A stretch of 59,169 nt of DNA from positions 1 to 59,169 of the forward strand of contig NZ_BOPO01000025.1 of NCBI RefSeq assembly GCF_017312725.1, written 5' to 3'. This document shows, piece by piece, positions 50,776 through 59,124 of this stretch. This DNA is from Actinocatenispora comari (lineage in GTDB: Bacteria; Actinomycetota; Actinomycetes; Mycobacteriales; Micromonosporaceae). The notes below the pieces were generated by a model, which was not told the DNA's origin, did not search any database, and saw only the letters and a program-made list of their open reading frames with translations. The stretch's first letter is position 1. Every line of letters begins with the position of its first letter. Both the position numbers and the translations under genes were made by a program.

Positions 50776-52035
50776 TCAGGCTCGACCGGAGGCCTTCTGG
50801 CTGCGGCGCGACACCGAGTCGATGACCACGGCGGCGAGCAGCACGATCCCGGTCACCATGTACTGCGCGTAGTTGGTGATGCCGAGCAGGTTCATCCCGG
50901 CCGCGATGGACTGGATCACCAGCACCCCGAGCAGCGCCGAGAACGCCGAACCACGACCACCGAACAGGCTGGTACCGCCGATGACGGCCGCGGCGATCGC
51001 GTACATCAGGATCTGCTGGCCGGTACCGGACTGGGTGACGCCGCGGTTGACCGACGCGTAGAACACGCCGCCGATCGCGGCCATCGTGCCGGAGATCGCG
51101 AACACGCTGATCCGTACCGCGGCGACGTTGATGCCGGCACGGCGGGCGGCCTCGATGCTGCCGCCGACCGCGAACACCTTCCGGCCGTACGAGGTGTGGT
51201 TCAGCACGAACCCGGCGATCAGGATGAACGCCAGGAAGATCAGCGGCGCCAGCGGCAACCCGCGGGCCTGGTTGAACACGACGGCGACGGCCAGCAGCAC
51301 CACCGCGAGCACCGCGCTGCGGATGATCACCTCGGTGACGCTGCGCGCCGGGATCCCGGCGCGCCTGCGGGCGAGGCTGCCCCGCAGCGAGATCACGAAG
51401 TAGACCACCGCGACCACGATCGCCACCAGGTAGCCCCAGAACAGTTCCTCGAAGTAGGTGTTCGTGAGCAGGTCGATCAACCCGTTGCTGTTCGTCAGGT
51501 TGTACGACCCGGTCTTGCCCAGCACCCACAGCGAGACGCCGAGCCAGCCGAGCAGGCCGGCCAGCGTGACGATGAACGCCGGTACCCCGATCTTGGCGAA
51601 GAAGAAGCCGTGGATCAGCCCCATCGCCAGGCCGGCGGCGACCGCCAGCAGGATCGACAGCCCCTCGCTCAGGCCCCAGGTCTGGTTCGCGACCGCGACG
51701 ATCGCGGCGCAGGCGCTGGACACCGACCCGATGGACAGGTCGATCTCGCCCAGCAGCAGCACGAACACGATGCCGAGCGCGAGCATGCCGGTGGCCACGA
51801 TGTTGATCGACAGCTCGGTCAGGTAGCTCGGCGACAGGAAGCCGGAGTTGAGCGACTGGAAGATCGCCCAGATCACGATCAGCCCGACGACCACCGGGAT
51901 CGAGCCGAGCTCACCGCCGCGGACCCGGCGCCAGAACTCCCTGAGGTACCCGCGCACGCCGCCTTCGGCGAGGATCAGCCGCGGGTCGACCTGCGCCGCC
52001 GCCGCCGGCGCCGCAGTCTGATCCGTATCGCTCAC
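50776..52035 (-). CDS. xylH: Sugar ABC transporter permease (XylH type)
   Basis: 419 aa, about ten helices, BPD_transp_2 family used for monosaccharides. Typical segments: VATGMLALGIVFVLLLGEIDLSIGS and NPAGRKVFAVGG-like TSYGRKVFAVGGSIEAARRAGI. The GTG overlaps the ATPase gene stop (GTGA). Together with the ATPase and the binding protein it should import xylose or a similar pentose; the sugar is inferred from similarity of the binding protein and the ROK regulator. Confidence 0.92.
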   Translation of the reverse strand: MSDTDQTAAPAAAAQVDPRLILAEGGVRGYLREFWRRVRGGELGSIPVVVGLIVIWAIFQSLNSGFLSPSYLTELSINIVATGMLALGIVFVLLLGEIDLSIGSVSSACAAIVAVANQTWGLSEGLSILLAVAAGLAMGLIHGFFFAKIGVPAFIVTLAGLLGWLGVSLWVLGKTGSYNLTNSNGLIDLLTNTYFEELFWGYLVAIVVAVVYFVISLRGSLARRRAGIPARSVTEVIIRSAVLAVVLLAVAVVFNQARGLPLAPLIFLAFILIAGFVLNHTSYGRKVFAVGGSIEAARRAGINVAAVRISVFAISGTMAAIGGVFYASVNRGVTQSGTGQQILMYAIAAAVIGGTSLFGGRGSAFSALLGVLVIQSIAAGMNLLGITNYAQYMVTGIVLLAAVVIDSVSRRSQKASGRA

Positions 52036-52847
52036 TTCTCCCCCTCCGGCCCGGTCTGCCGCGCCGCGCGCCGGGTGACAGCGTTGTCGCTGGCCCCGGT
52101 GATCGCGGAGATGATCTGTTCCTGGGTGGTGTCCCGCATGCCGAAGGTGCCGTTGTTGCGGCCCAGCCGCAGCACCGCCACCTTGTCCGCGACCGCGCCG
52201 ACGTCGGCCATGTTGTGGCTGATCAGGATCACGCCCAGGCCGCGCTCGTCGCGCAGCCGCTCGACCAGGTCGAGTACCTGCGCGGTCTGCTCGACACCGA
52301 GCGCCGCGGTCGGCTCGTCCAGGATGACGACCTTGGGGTCGCCGAGCAGCGACCGGGAGATCGCCACCGTCTGCCGCTGGCCACCGGACAGCGACGCCAC
52401 CGGGATGCGCACGCTCGGGATCTTGATGGACAGCGTGTCCAGCAGTTCCCGGGAGCGGCGCTCCATCTCCACCTCGTCGAGCAACCCGAACCGGCGGATC
52501 TCCCGGCCGAGGAACAGGTTGCCCACCACGTCCAGGTTGTCCGCGAGGGCCAGATCCTGGTACACGGTCGCGATGCCCAGGTTGGTCGCGTCGTGCGGCT
52601 TGCCGATCGACACCGGCCGGCCCTGCCACTCGATCACGCCCGAGTCGATCGTCTCGACCCCGGCGATCGTCTTCACCAGGGTGGACTTGCCGGCGCCGTT
52701 GTCACCGACCAGCGCCACCACCTCGCCCGCGTGGACCTCCAGGTCCACGTCGGCCAGCGCCTGCACCGCGCCGAACCTCTTGCTGATGCCGCGCAGCGCG
52801 AGCACTGGTGTGTCCGTCTGCGCCGGTGCGCTTGTCACCTCAACCAT
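52032..52847 (-). CDS. xylG: Sugar ABC transporter ATP-binding protein (single-domain XylG type)
   Basis: 271 aa, one ABC domain, about half the length of E. coli XylG, which has two; single-domain forms are common in actinobacteria. Walker A GDNGAGKST, signature LSGGQRQTVAISRSL, Walker B VVILDEPTAALG and H-loop ISHNM are present. The ATG at 52847 is preceded by AAGGG; a GTG three codons in is an alternative. A strong hairpin separates it from the binding-protein gene. Confidence 0.92.
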   Translation of the reverse strand: MVEVTSAPAQTDTPVLALRGISKRFGAVQALADVDLEVHAGEVVALVGDNGAGKSTLVKTIAGVETIDSGVIEWQGRPVSIGKPHDATNLGIATVYQDLALADNLDVVGNLFLGREIRRFGLLDEVEMERRSRELLDTLSIKIPSVRIPVASLSGGQRQTVAISRSLLGDPKVVILDEPTAALGVEQTAQVLDLVERLRDERGLGVILISHNMADVGAVADKVAVLRLGRNNGTFGMRDTTQEQIISAITGASDNAVTRRAARQTGPEGEK

Positions 52848-52878
52848 CCCTTGCCGTACGTCGCCGGAGCCTGATGAA

Positions 52879-52911
52879 CCGGCCCGGGAACCGTGTCGGT
52901 TCCCGGGCCGG
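52879..52911 (-). terminator. Intercistronic hairpin between xylF and xylG
   Basis: Perfect 14-base arms CCGGCCCGGGAACC / complement with loop GTGTC, 11 bases after the xylF stop and 31 bases before the xylG start. In ABC operons such a stem usually ends part of the transcripts or protects the binding-protein mRNA, giving more binding protein than membrane components. Confidence 0.75.
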
Positions 52912-52922
52912 GACGCACCGAG

Positions 52923-54038
52923 CTACTTGATGCCGGCCTTCGCGCAGTCGGCCTTGTACTTGGCGGTGCAGATCTCCGACGGCTTCCAGTAGCCGTCCTT
53001 GACCACCGTCGACTCGATGTTGTCCACGGTCACCGTGGTCGCCGGGACGATCTTCGCCGGTACCGACACGGTGCCGTTGTTGACCTTGTCGCTGCTGCCG
53101 GTCCACTTCTTGCCGGTGGCGACGTCGACCGCCATCTCGGCGGCGGCCTGGGCCTGCGGCTTGATCGACTTGTAGATCGTGGCGTACTGCTCACCGGTCA
53201 GGATCCGCTGGATCCCGGCGAGCTCGGCGTCCTGGCCGGTCACCGGCGGCAGCGGGGTGACGTTCGCGGCCTTCAGCGCGGCGATCGCGCCACCGGCCAT
53301 GCCGTCGTTCGCGGCGTACACACCGATGATGTTCTTCTTGCCGACCTTGCTGATCGCGCCGGCGACCTCCTGCCGGGCCTGGTCCGGGCTCCAGTCCTGG
53401 GTGTCGTACTCGGCACCCACGTTGACCTTGCCGTCCAGAACGCTGTGCATGCCCTTCTTGAAGTCGGGCGCGTTCGGGTCGTCCGGCGAGCCGTTGACCA
53501 GGATCACCTTGCCGCGCTTCGGGCTGCCCTTGGCCGAGATGGCCTTCAGGAACGCCTCACCCTGCTGCTTGCCGATGTCGACGTTGTTGAACGACGAGTA
53601 GCCGGAGATCGGCCCCTGCGCGAGCCGGTCGTACGCGATGACCTTGACGCCCTGGTCGTTGGCCTTCTGCACCGAGCTCTTGATCGACTTGTAGTCGACC
53701 GAGTCCAGGATCAGCACCTTCGCGCCGGCCGCCAGCACCGCGTCCACCTGCTGGCGCTGGGTGTCGGCGTCCTGGTTGGCGTTGCGGTACTCGATGGTGC
53801 ATTTCGGGCACAGCTTCTTGATGTCCGCCGCCAGGAACGGGTGGTCGAACTTCTCGTACCGGGCGGTCTTGGACTCCGGCAGCAAGATGCCGATCTTGAA
53901 GCCCTTGTCGACGCTGAGTTTCTCGCCGCCGCTGCCGCCGCCGGCCTGCTTGGCCTTGCCGCACCCCGCGACGCCGATGGCGATCACGGCGACGGCGGCG
54001 ACGGCGAGCCCGCGACGCAAGTAAGTCCTCACGTGCAC
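52923..54038 (-). CDS. xylF: Sugar ABC transporter substrate-binding lipoprotein (XylF type)
   Basis: 371 aa. Lipoprotein signal AVAAVAVIAIGVAGC (Cys about 26), then a periplasmic-binding-protein type I fold: FKIGILLPESKTARYEKFDHPF, VIAYDRLAQGP and GVYAANDGMAGGAIAALKAA, close to D-xylose-binding XylF. The GTG at 54038 has GGGAGG four bases upstream; a second GTG two codons in is equally possible. First transporter gene of the operon. Confidence 0.93.
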   Translation of the reverse strand: MHVRTYLRRGLAVAAVAVIAIGVAGCGKAKQAGGGSGGEKLSVDKGFKIGILLPESKTARYEKFDHPFLAADIKKLCPKCTIEYRNANQDADTQRQQVDAVLAAGAKVLILDSVDYKSIKSSVQKANDQGVKVIAYDRLAQGPISGYSSFNNVDIGKQQGEAFLKAISAKGSPKRGKVILVNGSPDDPNAPDFKKGMHSVLDGKVNVGAEYDTQDWSPDQARQEVAGAISKVGKKNIIGVYAANDGMAGGAIAALKAANVTPLPPVTGQDAELAGIQRILTGEQYATIYKSIKPQAQAAAEMAVDVATGKKWTGSSDKVNNGTVSVPAKIVPATTVTVDNIESTVVKDGYWKPSEICTAKYKADCAKAGIK

Positions 54039-54178
54039 GAAACCTCCCTGACACAGGCCGCTCTCACGCGGCCAAGTTCACGACAGTCAACCGCTATGTG
54101 CTGGCGTCGTCAATAAGTGAAGATGGATCGGCGCAAAACCGCGCCCATTCGTTATCTACCCGAACATTGCCCTGGCCA
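54039..54178 (-). promoter_or_regulatory. Promoter/operator region of the xylFGH operon
   Basis: One of the most AT-rich stretches of the window, between the ROK gene stop and xylF. On the minus strand it holds TTGACG (54113-54108) and TTGACT (54090-54085) as possible -35 elements and a dyad GGCGC-n6-GCGCC at 54130-54145. It is the natural place for ROK repressor binding, but no operator was proved. Confidence 0.45.
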
Positions 54179-55390
54179 TCAGCCCGAACGTGGCCAACCA
54201 CCGGCCGCCACGCCGACCGCCTGATCGGTCTCGGCCATCGCCAACGCCAACGCACCCAACACCTCCGCGCGGGCTCCGAGCGTGCCCGGCAGCACCCGCA
54301 GCTGCCGGGCCGCGCTCGGGATCGCATACCGCGCCACCGACTCCTGCAGCGGCCCGATCAACAGGTCACCGGCCGCCGCCAGGTCACCACCGATGATGGC
54401 GCACCGGGGGTTCAGCAGGTTGCACAATGCCGCAACGCCCACGCCAAGGTGACGCCCCATGTCGGCGAGTACCCGCCGGCAGCCCGGATCGCCCTCGTGC
54501 GCGAGCCGGATCGCCCGGGCCACCGTCACATCGTCGCCGTGGCTGTCGCGCAGCAGCGACAGCAGGTACTTCGCGTTGGCCTGGGTCTCCAGGCAGCCAC
54601 GGTTGCCGCACCGGCACACCGGCCCCGACTCGTCCAGGGTGATGTGCCCGATCTCGCCGGCCGTCCCGCCGGCACCGTGGTAGATCCGGCCGCCGAGCAC
54701 CAGCCCGGCGCCGATGCCGGTGGAGACCTTCAGGTACACCAGGTCGCCCTGGTCCCGGCCGGCCCCGAACACCAGCTCGCCCAGCGCGCCCAGGTTGGCG
54801 TCGTTGTCCGCGTGTACCGGCAGGTCGACCCGCCGTTGCAGAGCCTCCTTGGGCCGCACCCCGATCCAGCCGGGCAACAGCGCGCTGGAGCCGATCTCCC
54901 CGGTGTCCACGTCGATCGGCCCCGGCACGCCCAGGCCGACCCCGAGCACCCGGTCGCGGCCGGCGCCGGCCCGCCGCAGCAGGGTGTCGATCAGCTCCTC
55001 GGCACGGTCCAGCGCCTGCTCGGCGGAGGTGTCCACGTCGGCAGGGACCGCGTCGGACGCGAGTACCCGGTGGGACAGGTCGCCGACCGCGACCCGCAGG
55101 TGGGAGTGGCCGAAGTCGACGCCGACCACCAGACCGGTCGACCGGCTCAGCGCCACCCGGCGCACCCGGCGACCGCCGGCCGAACCGGTCCGTACCTCGA
55201 CGGCGCCGCCGTCCGCCAGCTCGTGCACGATGTTCGACACCGTCGCGGCCGACAGCCCGGTCCGGCGGGAGATCTCCGCCTGGCTGAGCGCACCGGCGTC
55301 GCGCACCGCCCGCAGCACCCGGGTCACGTTCGCCCGGTGCAGCGAGGACTGCGACCCCGGTGGGTGGACGTCGGCGCCACGGCCAGGCAT
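54179..55390 (-). CDS. ROK-family transcriptional repressor (XylR type)
   Basis: 403 aa. N-terminal winged helix (LSQAEISRRTGLSAATVSNIVHELADGG, residues ~35-62) followed by a ROK sugar-kinase-like domain. The ROK zinc motif GHITLDESGP...CRCGNRGCLE is intact, and the ATPase-type motif GVDFGHSHLRVAV is present. GGGAG lies five bases before the ATG. Upstream of xylFGH on the same strand; it should repress the operon and release it on binding the sugar. Confidence 0.93.
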   Translation of the reverse strand: MPGRGADVHPPGSQSSLHRANVTRVLRAVRDAGALSQAEISRRTGLSAATVSNIVHELADGGAVEVRTGSAGGRRVRRVALSRSTGLVVGVDFGHSHLRVAVGDLSHRVLASDAVPADVDTSAEQALDRAEELIDTLLRRAGAGRDRVLGVGLGVPGPIDVDTGEIGSSALLPGWIGVRPKEALQRRVDLPVHADNDANLGALGELVFGAGRDQGDLVYLKVSTGIGAGLVLGGRIYHGAGGTAGEIGHITLDESGPVCRCGNRGCLETQANAKYLLSLLRDSHGDDVTVARAIRLAHEGDPGCRRVLADMGRHLGVGVAALCNLLNPRCAIIGGDLAAAGDLLIGPLQESVARYAIPSAARQLRVLPGTLGARAEVLGALALAMAETDQAVGVAAGGWPRSG

Positions 55391-55587
55391 GCATGCTCCC
55401 TGCGTCCAGCCGGTACCCCGGCGGACGCGGGGGGAACGGCGTGGGTTTCGGCTACGAGTACAAGAACTGAAGCTATGGTGCGCCTGTGACACGTACATCC
55501 GTCAAGAGCCGAATCCGAACCGAGGCCTTCGGCGTACCCGTGCGGCAGCTCACCGCACCGCCCGAGCCGATGAAGGTAACTGCCCGG

Positions 55588-55593
55588 TAACGT
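55588..55593 (+). promoter_or_regulatory. -10 hexamer TAACGT, leaderless start of the HAD gene
   Basis: Seven bases separate TAACGT from the GTG at 55601. Confidence 0.5.
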
Positions 55594-55600
55594 TGCCCGG

Positions 55601-56242
55601 GTGGAGCTGATCGCCGACGCACTGCTGTTCGATCTCGACGGCACCCTGGTGGACTCGACGCCGGCGGTGATCCGGTCCTGGACCGCCTGGGCCACCGAAC
55701 GCGGCATCACCGCGGAGCGGTTCGCCGCCATCGCGACACACGGCCGCACCTCGCGTTCGATCGTCGCCGACCTGGTGCCGGCCGACCAGCTCGACACCGC
55801 CGACGCCCGCATCCAGCAGCTGGAACTCGCCGACCTGACCGGGGTCACCGCGCTGCCCGGCGCCGCCGAGCTGCTGGCCCGGCTCGACCCGGCCCGCTGG
55901 GCGGTCGTCACCTCCGGGGTACGGCGGCTCGCCGCGGCCCGGCTCGCCGCGGCCGGGCTGCCCACCCCGCGGGTACTGGTCAGCGCCGACGACGTGCGGC
56001 ACGGCAAGCCCGACCCGGAGCCGTACCTGGCGGGTGCCGCCGGGCTCGGCGTCGCGCCGGGACGCTGCGTGGTCGTCGAGGACGCACCGGCCGGCCTGAC
56101 CGCCGGCCGCGCCGCCGGCATGGCGACCGTCGCGGTGGCCGGTACGCACCGACCGGAGGAGCTGAAGGCCGACCTGGTGCTGCCGGACCTCGCCCACCTG
56201 TCCGCGACCGGTACCAGCCGATTCGTCCTGCGCGCCGCCTGA
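55601..56242 (+). CDS. HAD-family sugar/polyol phosphatase
   Basis: 213 aa, HAD subfamily IA with a small cap. Motif I LLFDLDGTLVDSTP (nucleophile Asp), motif II VVTSG, motif III Lys in VRHGKPDPEPYL, and motif IV VVVEDAPAGLTAG. Close to glycerol-3-phosphatase/sugar phosphatases (Gpp, YfbT). Substrate not certain. Its place beside the sugar transporter may indicate a role in sugar-phosphate detoxification, but it is divergent from the ROK gene and may be independent. Confidence 0.92.
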   Translation: MELIADALLFDLDGTLVDSTPAVIRSWTAWATERGITAERFAAIATHGRTSRSIVADLVPADQLDTADARIQQLELADLTGVTALPGAAELLARLDPARWAVVTSGVRRLAAARLAAAGLPTPRVLVSADDVRHGKPDPEPYLAGAAGLGVAPGRCVVVEDAPAGLTAGRAAGMATVAVAGTHRPEELKADLVLPDLAHLSATGTSRFVLRAA

Positions 56243-56454
56243 CCCGGGTGTTCCGGCGCGCGCGGGCGGGCCGCCCGGATCGGGTGTGGTGGCGGCCGCG
56301 ATGCCGGGGCGCCGGGTCTGGTCGGGCTCGACGACATCGGCTACGCTGCGGCAACACCGCGTGAGCGGGCGGCAGCCGGGCCACGCGGAACACCCCCTGA
56401 TCGCCGCGCCGCGCCGACGGCGGGCCCGGCACGACCGAGAGGGCAGGCCGACCC

Positions 56455-57108
56455 ATGTCCGATGCCCTGACCATCCAACTGCCCGCGCTGGGCGTGCACC
56501 TGCGCCACGGGGTCAAGCATCTGCTCGAAGCGACGCTCATCCCGCTCGGGCTGTTCTACCTGGTCATGGCCTTGGCGGGGCTGCACGGCGCGCTGTTCGC
56601 CGCGCTCGGCTGGTCGCTCGCGGCGCTGAGCTGGCGGCTGGTCACCCGCCGGCCGATCCCGACCGTGCTCGCGTTCATGACCGCGCTGCTGGTGGTGCGC
56701 ACCGCCGTCGGATACGTCACCAACAGCGTGTTCCTCTACTTCCTGTCCCCCTCGCTGCAGGACTTCGTGATCGGCCTGGCCTTCCTCGCCCTGCTGCCGT
56801 TCGGCAAGTCGCTGATCGCCAAGCTCGCCGCCGACTTCTGCGTGTTCCCGGCCGAGCTGACCGACAACCCGCGGGTACGCCGGTTCTTTCACCAGGTCTC
56901 GGTGCTGTGGTCGTCGGTGTTCCTGCTCAGCGGCGGGCTGACGCTGTGGATGCTCGCCCGCACCAGCCTCGGCAGCTACCTGCTGATCGGCACCGCCGCG
57001 TCGTACTCGCTGATCGGCGTGGCGATCGTCGTCTCGTTGGTGTGGTTCCGCCGCTCGCTCGGCCGCGAGGGCATCCGACTGCACCTGCCGTTCCGCGCCA
57101 CCGTCTGA
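56455..57108 (+). CDS. VC0807-type integral membrane protein
   Basis: 217 aa, about five or six helices (LIPLGLFYLVMALAGLHGAL, IPTVLAFMTALLVVRTAVGY, FVIGLAFLALLPFGKSLIA, VLWSSVFLLSGGLTLWML, YSLIGVAIVVSLVWF). The pattern with Asn-Ser-Val in GYVTNSVFLYFLSP and FFHQVSVLWSS matches VC0807-family proteins, related to septation-protein-A-like proteins, of unknown function. GAGGGCAGG precedes the ATG by about nine bases. Confidence 0.8.
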   Translation: MSDALTIQLPALGVHLRHGVKHLLEATLIPLGLFYLVMALAGLHGALFAALGWSLAALSWRLVTRRPIPTVLAFMTALLVVRTAVGYVTNSVFLYFLSPSLQDFVIGLAFLALLPFGKSLIAKLAADFCVFPAELTDNPRVRRFFHQVSVLWSSVFLLSGGLTLWMLARTSLGSYLLIGTAASYSLIGVAIVVSLVWFRRSLGREGIRLHLPFRATV

Positions 57109-57150
57109 CCGCGCGACCGCCTGCCCCGAGCGCCGACGCCACGCCGTACA

Positions 57151-57265
57151 GCCGACGCGGTGCCGGTCAGCGGACGCGGTGCCGGTCAGCCGACGCCATG
57201 CCGGTCGACCCGACGCCGCGCCGGTCAGCCCACGCCATGCCGGCCGACCGACGCCGCGCCGGTCA
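57151..57265. repeat. 19-bp tandem repeat reaching into the SMI1/KNR4-type gene
   Basis: Six copies of a 19-bp unit (gccgacgcggtgccggtca; one copy is 20 bp). The last copy contributes the TGA stop (57263-57265) of the minus-strand gene. The array fills most of the convergent gap after the VC0807-type gene. Confidence 0.88.
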
Positions 57266-57796
57266 GCCGACCAGGTCGGACCAGAACGGTACGGTCGGGC
57301 GCGCGCCGGCCACCATCTCGGCCCGGTGCGCGTCGCCGAACTCGGCCCGCAGGTAGCGGGGCAGGTCGGCGCCGTAGACGATGATGTCGGTCTGGTGCAC
57401 CGACAGCACCGGGTGCCCGGCCGGCCCGCCGACCCCCGGCAGGTACCGGTGCCCGTAGACCGGCACCATCGGCGGCACGGTGGCGAGCTCGCGGCGCGCG
57501 GTCGCCAGCGCGTCCGCGACCCCGGACGGCCGGTCGCCCCAGACCGGGTACCAGAAGCCGTTGTGCTCGACGTCGAACAGCACGCCGTCCACCGGCCCGG
57601 CCAGCGCGGCGGCGAGCTCGTCGGCGGAACCGTTGCGCCAGTCCGGGAAGCCGCGCCCGACCGGGAGTGCCGCGGCGAGCAGGGCACGGTGGTCGGCGGC
57701 GAACCGGAAGCCGAACCGTGCCTCGACCGCCGACAGCTCCGCCTCGGTCAGCCCCGGTGCCAGCGGCGCCGGCAACAGCGTCACCGGATCGGTCAT
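57263..57796 (-). CDS. SMI1/KNR4 (SUKH)-type protein
   Basis: 177 aa. The N-terminal LTEAELSAVEARFGFRFAADHRALLAAALPVGRGFPDWR and later FDVEHNGFWYPVWGDRP, VPVYGHRYLPG and VLSVHQTDIIVYGADL fit the SUKH superfamily. Many SUKH proteins are immunity proteins against polymorphic toxins; actinobacterial solitary members have no known role, and no toxin is nearby. The ATG overlaps the stop of the methyltransferase gene (ATGA) with GGGGGAGGAG upstream. Confidence 0.83.
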   Translation of the reverse strand: MTDPVTLLPAPLAPGLTEAELSAVEARFGFRFAADHRALLAAALPVGRGFPDWRNGSADELAAALAGPVDGVLFDVEHNGFWYPVWGDRPSGVADALATARRELATVPPMVPVYGHRYLPGVGGPAGHPVLSVHQTDIIVYGADLPRYLRAEFGDAHRAEMVAGARPTVPFWSDLVG

Positions 57797-59124
57797 CGCT
57801 CCTCCCCCGGTACGTCCTCGGGACGCCCCGTGCTCGGCAGCGCCGGGTCGGTTCGCCCGGCCGGCGACGCCCCGGCCGGCTCGAACAGCGCGACGCACTC
57901 GACGTGCTGGGTCATCGGGAACGCGTCGAAGCCACGCAGCCGGCTCAGTCGCCAGCCGAGCTCGGTGAAGGTGGCGGTGTCGCGCGCCAGCGCGGCCGGA
58001 TCGCACGCCACGTAGCAGACCGCGCGCGGCGTCGCGGCCACGATCTGCTCCACCACGGTACGGCCGGCGCCGGCGCGCGGCGGGTCCAGCAGCACGAGGT
58101 CGGCGGGGCCGAGCGCGGGCAGTACCCGTTCGACCCGGCCGGCGACGACCTCGACCCGGGGCAGCTCGCGCACGTTGTGCCGGGCGGCGTCGGCCGCGCC
58201 GGGGTGCGACTCGACCAGCGTCACCGTTCCGCCGTCGCCGACCGCGCGGGCCAGCGCGACCGCGAACAGGCCGGCCCCGCCGTACAGGTCGTAGGCGCGC
58301 TCGCCGGCGCGCGGCGCGAGCAGCTCCAGCGCGGTCGCCGCGAAGGTGTCCGCCGCGGCCGGGTGCACCTGCCAGAACGCCTCGGCCGGCAGCTCGAACT
58401 CGGTGCCGATGGCCCGCTCGACCACCGTCTCCTCGCCGTACACCAGCCGGGTCACGGTCCGCGTGCGGCGCCGGTCCCGGCCGCGCCCGGCGGGCACCTC
58501 GCGGTGTTCCAGCACCGCGGGATCGCCGGCGGTGGACGACACCACGCTCAGCTCGCTGCCCGGCCGCCAGCCGCGATCGGTGACGGGCAGCTCCCGTACC
58601 GCGGGGGTGGCGATCGGGCACGCGTCGATCTCGACGATCCGGTGCGAGCGGTGCGCGCGCAGCCCGGCGCGGCCGGCCCGGTCCACCGCGTAGCGGACCC
58701 GGGTACGCCAGTCGAGCGGGCCGCCCGGCAGCTCCGCGACGGTGACCTGCAGCGCGTCGACCTGCTCCGGCGTGAGCTTGCCCAGCCGTACCAGCAGCTC
58801 GGCGAGGACGTCGGCCTTGAGCCGGCGCTGCGCCGCCGGCGTCGCGTGCTGCCAGTCGCAGCCACCGCACCGCCCCGGCCCCGCGTACCGGCAGGGCGGC
58901 GGCACCCGGTCGGCGGACGCGGTGTGCACCACGACCGCGTCGGCGCGCAGGAAGCCGCGCTTGACCTCGGTGACGGTGGCGTCGACGACCTCGCCGGGCA
59001 GCGCGTGCCGGACGAACACCACCTGCCCCTCGTACCGGGCGACGCAGTGGCCGCCCGCCGCGACCTTGCCGACGGTCAACCGCAACGTGTCGCCGACCGC
59101 GGGGTCGGCCGAGGGCGCGGTCAC
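57793..59124 (-). CDS. TRAM-domain RNA 5-methyluridine methyltransferase (TrmA/RlmD type)
   Basis: 443 aa. TRAM RNA-binding domain at ~10-65, then the Fe-S Cys cluster CRYAGPGRCGGC with a fourth Cys in EIDACPIATP, SAM motif YDLYGGAGLFAVALA, the DPPRAG motif, nucleophilic Cys in YVACDPAALARD and the general-base Glu in QHVECVALF. It methylates uridine at C5 in tRNA or 23S rRNA; which one cannot be told. GTG start at 59124. Its stop overlaps the SUKH gene start. Confidence 0.94.
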   Translation of the reverse strand: MTAPSADPAVGDTLRLTVGKVAAGGHCVARYEGQVVFVRHALPGEVVDATVTEVKRGFLRADAVVVHTASADRVPPPCRYAGPGRCGGCDWQHATPAAQRRLKADVLAELLVRLGKLTPEQVDALQVTVAELPGGPLDWRTRVRYAVDRAGRAGLRAHRSHRIVEIDACPIATPAVRELPVTDRGWRPGSELSVVSSTAGDPAVLEHREVPAGRGRDRRRTRTVTRLVYGEETVVERAIGTEFELPAEAFWQVHPAAADTFAATALELLAPRAGERAYDLYGGAGLFAVALARAVGDGGTVTLVESHPGAADAARHNVRELPRVEVVAGRVERVLPALGPADLVLLDPPRAGAGRTVVEQIVAATPRAVCYVACDPAALARDTATFTELGWRLSRLRGFDAFPMTQHVECVALFEPAGASPAGRTDPALPSTGRPEDVPGEER

